In this document: positions 33,643 to 38,177 of the stretch, in pieces | Layout of the letters: every line of letters starts with the position of its first letter | Numbering within the stretch: the first letter of the stretch is position 1 | NCBI GenBank assembly: GCA_003281085.1 | Contig: QCCZ01000006.1 | Coordinates: 1 to 38,177, forward strand | Direction of reading: 5' to 3' | Source: OCS155 cluster bacterium AG-349-E07 | GTDB taxonomy: Bacteria; Actinomycetota; Acidimicrobiia; Actinomarinales; Actinomarinaceae | Length of the DNA stretch: 38,177 bases | Program-made: the position numbers and the translations under genes | The notes under the pieces: generated by a model | Databases searched by the model: none | What the model was told of the DNA's origin: nothing | What the model saw: the letters and a program-made list of their open reading frames with translations, nothing else

Positions 33643-34908
33643 ATGCAAAAATACACTGATTTATATGATGTTTTGATTATTGGGGCCGGTCCTGCTGGCT
33701 CAAATGCAGCAATTTCGTATAAAAAATTAAATCCCACTTTAAAAGTAGGTCTTATAGATAAAGCTGTATTTCCAAGAGATAAATCATGTGGTGATGCAAT
33801 TGGTCCGGGTGTAATTAGTGCCTTAAAAAGGTTCAATAATGAACATATTTTAGAAAACGAGCCACAGGTAGTATCAACTACTCTTTACGGTCCTGAAAAC
33901 ATTGGTATTCAAAATTACATACCCGAAGTAAAGAACAAAGAAGATTCAATAGTTTATGTCATACCAAGGATAGATCTTGACAATAGAATATTAAATTTAG
34001 CAAAAGATTTAGAAGTAGATGTATTTGAAGGTTATAGCTTTGTAGCATTTGAAGAAGACATAGATAAAAAATTAGTCGTAGAAATTAAAAATGAAAACCA
34101 CAATTTAAAATTTGGAACAAAAATTTTAATAGGCGCTGATGGAGCAAATTCACGGGTAAGAAAGCAACTAAATGTTAAAAAGAATAGTGATTGGCATAAG
34201 GCAATAGCGATAAGAGCTTACATAAACAGTCCGAATTATCTTGAAATTTTTAAAGAAAGGTCTTTAATGTTTGAAATTAATGTATCAGCTGAAAAAGGTT
34301 ATGCATGGGCTTTTCCAAGTAAAGGTAATTTATTAAACATCGGAATCGGAGTGCCTTTAAGCATTTTTAAAAAGGAAAAATTAGACATTAATGAGTTACT
34401 TCAAGACTTTATAGAACAGTTAGAAAAAAGAGGAGTAGTAGTTGAGAATGTAAGGGATGAAAAATCATATCTGCTTCCATTTGCATCATCAAGACCAAAG
34501 ATTACACAAAAAGTAAATGTCACCTTAATTGGGGATGCAAGCTCAATGATTAATCCAATGAGTGGGGAAGGAATTTTTTACGGAATGGAATCGGGTTATC
34601 TTTTAGCAAAGAATACTCATAATCTTTTAGACTCACCAGATTTGAACAAGGGCATTAGATCATATGAAAAAGCATTTTCAAAAAGATTTAAAAAGCATTA
34701 TTTAAGTTGTGCATTAGCACGTCTTGTGCTCCAAAGCCCTTTTATGACCAAGAGACTTTTAAAAGTAGCTTCAAACGACCAGGATACAATTGATTTTGTA
34801 GTAGAACTTCTATTTGACGAAGCTTATTTAACATTTGGGGAAGTGGTAAAAATTATGTATAAATTTTTACTCCCTTCAAAATTGCTTTTTTTGGTATCGA
34901 AAAACTAA
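33643..34908 (+). CDS. Geranylgeranyl reductase-family flavoprotein (menaquinone side-chain reductase MenJ-like)
   Basis: FAD enzyme that probably saturates a double bond of a polyprenyl chain, with the menaquinone side chain as the likely substrate. Motifs are the dinucleotide fold VLIIGAGPAGSNAAI near residue 10, SCGDAIGPG near 49, GADGANSRVR, and LIGDASSMINPMSGEGIFYGMESGYLLA (the second FAD motif). Length is 421 residues, as in the family. It lies between rex and nuoA on the nuo strand, 79 bases from nuoA. Similar genes sit near nuo in other actinobacteria, as far as I know. The substrate is inferred from family and neighbours; archaeal-type lipid or chlorophyll roles are unlikely here. 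No ribosome binding site is visible before the ATG. Confidence 0.85.
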   Translation: MQKYTDLYDVLIIGAGPAGSNAAISYKKLNPTLKVGLIDKAVFPRDKSCGDAIGPGVISALKRFNNEHILENEPQVVSTTLYGPENIGIQNYIPEVKNKEDSIVYVIPRIDLDNRILNLAKDLEVDVFEGYSFVAFEEDIDKKLVVEIKNENHNLKFGTKILIGADGANSRVRKQLNVKKNSDWHKAIAIRAYINSPNYLEIFKERSLMFEINVSAEKGYAWAFPSKGNLLNIGIGVPLSIFKKEKLDINELLQDFIEQLEKRGVVVENVRDEKSYLLPFASSRPKITQKVNVTLIGDASSMINPMSGEGIFYGMESGYLLAKNTHNLLDSPDLNKGIRSYEKAFSKRFKKHYLSCALARLVLQSPFMTKRLLKVASNDQDTIDFVVELLFDEAYLTFGEVVKIMYKFLLPSKLLFLVSKN

Positions 34909-34956
34909 TAGTCAGATAAAAATAACCTGATATTAATAGTAAAATAAGAGGTAGGC

Positions 34957-34974
34957 TTGTGAAAATTTTCACAA
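34957..34974. promoter_or_regulatory. Rex operator before nuoA
   Basis: TTGTGAAAATTTTCACAA is a perfect 18-base palindrome that matches the known Rex consensus TTGTGAA-N4-TTCACAA at every fixed position. It lies 14 bases from the nuoA ATG (34988), just upstream of the GGAGGG ribosome binding site (34979-34984). A possible -10 box, TAAAAT at 34940-34945, would place the operator over the transcription start. A rex gene is present 1.4 kb away. This predicts repression of complex I genes at low NADH. Confidence 0.9.
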
Positions 34975-34987
34975 ATACGGAGGGAAC

Positions 34988-35392
34988 ATGACTGATTGGT
35001 TACCTATTTTGATAATGTTTATTGTTGCTGTAGGGTTTGCACTAGCTTCGCTTGGTGCTTCGTACTTATTGTCTCCTAAAAAAGCAACGCCTGAAAAATT
35101 AGCACCATATGAATGTGGTATATTTCCTGAAGTAGAACCTTCGCAGCGATTTCCAGTTAAATTCTATATGGTTGCAATGCTATATATTGTTTTTGATATT
35201 GAAATTATATTTTTATTTGCTTGGGCCACAAGATTTAATGATCTTGGTTGGTATGGAATATTAGCAATTTCTATTTTTACTTTTTTCGTTCTTGAGACTT
35301 TGTATTATGTCTGGAAAAAAGGAGTGCTTGACTGGAACATTCCAAGAAGAGAACGTTATCTAAAGCAAGATTTAACTAAAGAGGCAGCTTAA
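34988..35392 (+). CDS. nuoA: NADH-quinone oxidoreductase subunit A
   Basis: Small membrane subunit of complex I near the quinone chamber, 134 residues with three predicted helices (about 5-27, 62-82 and 88-112). Conserved segments are [44 protein letters not shown], with the ND3-type loop Cys (YECG) and the membrane-embedded Glu. ATG follows GGAGGG, one of the best ribosome binding sites in the window, and lies just downstream of the Rex operator. It shares one base with nuoB (TAATG). It heads the nuo gene block. Confidence 0.95.
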   Translation: MTDWLPILIMFIVAVGFALASLGASYLLSPKKATPEKLAPYECGIFPEVEPSQRFPVKFYMVAMLYIVFDIEIIFLFAWATRFNDLGWYGILAISIFTFFVLETLYYVWKKGVLDWNIPRRERYLKQDLTKEAA

Positions 35393-35853
35393 TGTATACA
35401 CCTGACAACATTCTTACAACAACTATTGATAAAGCTGTAAGGTGGTCTCGAACCCAGTCTATGTGGCCAGTAACCTTCGGTCTTGCATGTTGTGCAATAG
35501 AAATGATGGCAGCTGGTAGTGCTAAATATGATTTAGCGAGATATGGGATGGAAGTTTTTAGAGCATCTCCAAGACAAGCAGATTTAATGATTGTTGCGGG
35601 AAGAGTTTCACAAAAAATGGCTCCTGTTTTAAGACAAGTATATGACCAGATGGCTGATCCAAAATGGGTTATCGCAATGGGTGCTTGTTCATCAACCGGT
35701 GGAATGTTTAACAATTATGCATTAGTTCAGGGAGTAGATCATATTGTACCAGTTGATATTTATGTTCCAGGTTGTCCTCCTGGACCACAGTCCTTGATGC
35801 ATGGAATTCTAACTTTGCATGACAAGATCATGGATGGTGAGATAAATCGATGA
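35392..35853 (+). CDS. nuoB: NADH-quinone oxidoreductase subunit B
   Basis: Peripheral-arm subunit carrying the terminal cluster N2, which passes electrons to quinone. The four cluster ligands are visible: adjacent C33-C34 in [12 protein letters not shown]99 in [10 protein letters not shown] and C128 in [29 protein letters not shown] is also typical. Length is 153 residues, near the short bacterial form. Its start shares one base with the nuoA stop, and its end overlaps nuoC by four. No anomalies. Confidence 0.96.
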   Translation: MYTPDNILTTTIDKAVRWSRTQSMWPVTFGLACCAIEMMAAGSAKYDLARYGMEVFRASPRQADLMIVAGRVSQKMAPVLRQVYDQMADPKWVIAMGACSSTGGMFNNYALVQGVDHIVPVDIYVPGCPPGPQSLMHGILTLHDKIMDGEINR

Positions 35854-36263
35854 GTTCTGAAATAATTAATACATCTGTTGAAGAATACAAAAAATTAGTT
35901 GAGTCTTTGCATTCGGAAAATTATGAGATGATGGTAGATCTAACTGTTGTAGATTGGTTTAGAAAAAAAGAACCGAGATTTGAGGTGGTTGTTCAATTTT
36001 TATCTATTTCAAAAAATCAAAGGAAAACAATAAAAGTTTTTGTTGATGATGAAGGTTTATCAATACCATCAATAACTGATATTTACCCAAGTGCCAATTT
36101 TTATGAAAGAGAAGCTTTTGATATGTTTGGTATAAATTTTTTAGAACATCCTGATCTAACAAGAATTTTGATGCCAGATGATTGGAATGGCCACCCTTTA
36201 AGAAAAAATTATGGTTCTGGCAGAATCCCAGTCCAATTTAAAAATGCACCAAAGGTTGAATAA
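35850..36263 (+). CDS. nuoC: NADH-quinone oxidoreductase subunit C (short)
   Basis: Structural subunit of the complex I peripheral arm (30 kDa subunit). The conserved core is present: [75 protein letters not shown]. At 137 residues it is shorter than most actinobacterial homologues, which carry a longer N-terminal part; the missing piece is upstream of the core. The ATG start is fixed by the four-base overlap with nuoB. NuoD begins immediately after the stop, separate rather than fused as in E. coli. Confidence 0.93.
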   Translation: MSSEIINTSVEEYKKLVESLHSENYEMMVDLTVVDWFRKKEPRFEVVVQFLSISKNQRKTIKVFVDDEGLSIPSITDIYPSANFYEREAFDMFGINFLEHPDLTRILMPDDWNGHPLRKNYGSGRIPVQFKNAPKVE

Positions 36264-37628
36264 TTGAAGAAAGATACTAGAAAAAATAAATTTAAAGACA
36301 AGTTCGATTTCTGGGCAACAAATTCTGAAGAAGGCGGCTGGAACATTTCTTCTACTGATGAAGGCTCTCAGAAAATGCTTGAAGAAGAAAATGCAAAACA
36401 AATAAAAATTCAAACAGGGACAGATGTCATCGATGATTTTGTAATCGATGAAGACACTTCTGATGATGAAAGAATGATTGTTAATATGGGACCTCAGCAT
36501 CCATCAACTCATGGTGTTTTAAGGCTACAAGCTGAACTAGAGGGAGAAGTAGTTAGAAGAGTTAAGCCAATAATTGGATACTTACATACTGGAATGGAGA
36601 AAACTGGAGAAGAATTAAATTATTTTCAAGGTCCAACAAATACAACAAGAATGGATTATTTATCTCCATTATTTAATGAGTTGGTCTTTTCCTTAACTAC
36701 AGAAAAATTAATTGGGATTGAAGTTCCAGATCGAGCAAAAAATATAAGAATTCTTATGACAGAGCTAAACAGAATATCTTCACATTTAGTTGCTCTGGCA
36801 ACTGGTGGAATGGATATAGGTGCTTTATCAATGATGATTTTTGGGTTTAGGGAGCGCGAGTTAATACTTAATTTTTTTGAAAAAACTACAGGTCTAAGAA
36901 TGAACCATAATTATATTCGTCCAGGCGGAGTAGCAGCAGATCTTCCTGATGGATGGCAAAAAGATATCGAAGAAATTTTAAAAATAATTCCTGAAAAACT
37001 TCAAGATTACGATGATATGCTGCTTGACAATCCAATTTGGAAAGGACGTTTACAAAACGTAGGTATTCTCACAACAAAAGAGTGTTTTGCTTACGGTGTT
37101 ACAGGACCAAGTTTAAGAGCAAGTGGTCATTCTTGGGATTTGAGAAAAGCTCAACCATATTCTGGAATTGAAAACTTTGAATTCGAAGTACCAGTTCTGA
37201 ATGAAGGAGATGTTTTTGCAAGATGGAGAATTAAAGTTCTTGAAATTTTTGAGAGTTTAAAAATTGTAGAACAAGCACTTAACAAAATGCCAAAAGGTCC
37301 ATACAAAATTCAAGACAAAAAAATTACACCTCCGCCTAGAAAAAGACTTGATGAGTCTATGGAAGCACTAATTCATCATTTTAAAATTTACACTGAGGGA
37401 TTTAAAGTTCCTGAAGGAGATGCATATGTTGCTATAGAATCTCCAAGAGGAGAGCTCGGTTGTTATATAGTTTCTGATGGTTCTTCAAAACCATACAGAA
37501 TGCACGTCAGAGGTCCTTCATTTTGTAATCTTCAGGCCTTGCCTGTAATAATGACTGATAGTCCAATTGCCGACGCTGTTGCTGCTATCGCATCATTAGA
37601 TCCCGTGATTGGAGATGTAGACAGATGA
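36264..37628 (+). CDS. nuoD: NADH-quinone oxidoreductase subunit D with N-terminal extension
   Basis: 49 kDa subunit that forms the quinone pocket with NuoB. The canonical opening MIVNMGPQHPSTHGVLRLQAEL starts only near residue 71. It is preceded by a charged extension (residues 1-70: basic first, then acidic, with VIDDFVIDEDTSDDE). Later segments are GYLHTGMEKTGEE, GPTNTTRMDYLSP, SSHLVALATGGMDIGA, MNHNYIRPGG and ESPRGELGCYIVSDGSSKPYRMHVRGPSF. TTG directly follows the nuoC stop. Length is 454 residues. A later start would remove the extension, but no good start codon lies close to the core. The ATGA overlap leads into nuoE. Confidence 0.94.
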   Translation: MKKDTRKNKFKDKFDFWATNSEEGGWNISSTDEGSQKMLEEENAKQIKIQTGTDVIDDFVIDEDTSDDERMIVNMGPQHPSTHGVLRLQAELEGEVVRRVKPIIGYLHTGMEKTGEELNYFQGPTNTTRMDYLSPLFNELVFSLTTEKLIGIEVPDRAKNIRILMTELNRISSHLVALATGGMDIGALSMMIFGFRERELILNFFEKTTGLRMNHNYIRPGGVAADLPDGWQKDIEEILKIIPEKLQDYDDMLLDNPIWKGRLQNVGILTTKECFAYGVTGPSLRASGHSWDLRKAQPYSGIENFEFEVPVLNEGDVFARWRIKVLEIFESLKIVEQALNKMPKGPYKIQDKKITPPPRKRLDESMEALIHHFKIYTEGFKVPEGDAYVAIESPRGELGCYIVSDGSSKPYRMHVRGPSFCNLQALPVIMTDSPIADAVAAIASLDPVIGDVDR

Positions 37629-38177
37629 GCTGGAATGATTCAATGATAAAGCAAGCTAAAAAGATAATAAAAATGTATCCCCAGAAAAGATCAGCAATTG
37701 GTCCACTTTTACACCTTGCACAAAGTAAAGATGGCTATATTTCCGACGACTCTATTGCCGTAATTAGTGAATTGGTGGGCATTACAGAGGTTCAGGTAAA
37801 ATCGGTGTCAACTTTTTATTCTATGTACAAGCAAGAACCAACAGGAAAATATCTTTTAAGTGTTTGTAAATCTATTTCCTGTGAGATAAACAATTCTAAA
37901 GAGATAATTGATGTTGTTAAAGACTTTACAGGGCTAAACAATAACGAAACTGATGAGAACGACTTATTTACATTTGAAGCAGTTGAATGCATAGGAGCAT
38001 GCGGTGGAGCTCCTGCAATGCAAATAAATTATGAAACTGTTGAAGGTCTGTCTTCTGAAAACACTATAAAACTCTGCGAGTGGCTAAAAGAAGAACAACC
38101 CGATGTCATAATTGCTGAAGAAATGCAAGATAATTTCGGAGGAACAAAATCTTTTGACTGGGCTATTAAAGACCAAT
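37625..38177 (+). CDS. nuoE: NADH-quinone oxidoreductase subunit E (partial, runs off the window)
   Basis: 24 kDa subunit with the [2Fe-2S] cluster N1a near the NADH end of complex I. My translation from the ATG at 37625 stays open to the window end, about 184 residues. The thioredoxin-like cluster ligands are C81 and C86 in VCKSISCE, and C122 and C126 in CIGACGG. The N-terminal helical part reads IGPLLHLAQSKDGYISDD and VKSVSTFYSMYKQEPTG, as in the family. The reading continues beyond the usual end of the E. coli protein, so there is a C-terminal extension of unknown length. The start overlaps the nuoD stop (ATGA). The remaining nuo genes presumably follow. Confidence 0.94.
   Translation, partial: MSWNDSMIKQAKKIIKMYPQKRSAIGPLLHLAQSKDGYISDDSIAVISELVGITEVQVKSVSTFYSMYKQEPTGKYLLSVCKSISCEINNSKEIIDVVKDFTGLNNNETDENDLFTFEAVECIGACGGAPAMQINYETVEGLSSENTIKLCEWLKEEQPDVIIAEEMQDNFGGTKSFDWAIKDQ

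Noticed and set aside
35376-35714. 112-codon reverse frame across nuoA and nuoB
   Set aside because: Opposite nuoB, which has all four cluster cysteines; no family features.
1-38177. CRISPR array, insertion sequence, prophage or toxin-antitoxin system
   Set aside because: No regularly spaced repeats, transposase, integrase or terminal repeats were seen; the window reads as core chromosome.

Overview
The window is a compact, AT-rich (about one-third G+C by eye) bacterial chromosome segment with 41 protein genes, one tRNA and no gene-free stretch over about 120 bases. A CarD-family regulator, DisA, ClpC, a Rex regulator, a geranylgeranyl-reductase-type flavoprotein beside nuo, and lipoproteins with acidic and Thr/Ala/Pro linkers suggest a genome-streamlined, low-G+C actinobacterium. 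The marine Actinomarinales/Acidimicrobiia type fits best. This placement is inferred from gene content and base composition only. No IS element, prophage, CRISPR array or rRNA is visible.

Layout. (1) 39-10645, all forward: a 5'-3' exonuclease, a small membrane protein, tilS, hpt and ftsH. Then a folate block (folE, folP, a phosphatase-like gene lacking the catalytic Cys, folB, folK), panC and coaX (pantothenate/CoA), and lysS. (2) 10642-14185: a reverse-strand polyprenyl diphosphate synthase, divergent from clpC. (3) 14306-19316: a BMP-family lipoprotein and its nucleoside-type ABC transporter, with a strong terminator between the lipoprotein and the ATPase gene. (4) 19313-20131, reverse: a zinc-ribbon/membrane/discoidin-like protein. 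(5) 20212-24436: disA, carD, ispF, cysS and an rlmB-like methyltransferase, then tRNA-Thr(UGU). (6) 24552-30188: a membrane protein that starts one base after the tRNA, livHMGF-type transporter genes, and a convergent LivJ-type lipoprotein. (7) 30306-32894: a CvpA-CAP fusion, a small unknown protein and a MATE transporter. (8) 32891-38177: reverse-strand rex, then a geranylgeranyl reductase-like flavoprotein and nuoABCDE, with nuoE cut by the window end.

How the parts connect. The folate genes cover GTP to dihydropteroate except for an obvious dihydroneopterin triphosphate dephosphorylating enzyme. The unexplained phosphatase-like gene sits among them. The prenyl synthase and the geranylgeranyl reductase-like enzyme probably act on the menaquinone side chain, and the nuo genes encode the NADH dehydrogenase that reduces the quinone. 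A perfect 18-base Rex-type operator lies just before nuoA, and rex is about 1.4 kb away, so complex I is probably under NADH/NAD+ control. Both ABC transporters have separately regulated lipoprotein receptor genes, each with inverted repeats next to its ribosome binding site.

No clear new defence or mobile system is present. The best leads are the Rex-nuo circuit, the phosphatase-like protein in the folate operon, the tRNA-to-GTG junction, the CvpA-CAP fusion, and the convergent gene pairs that share palindromic stop codons.
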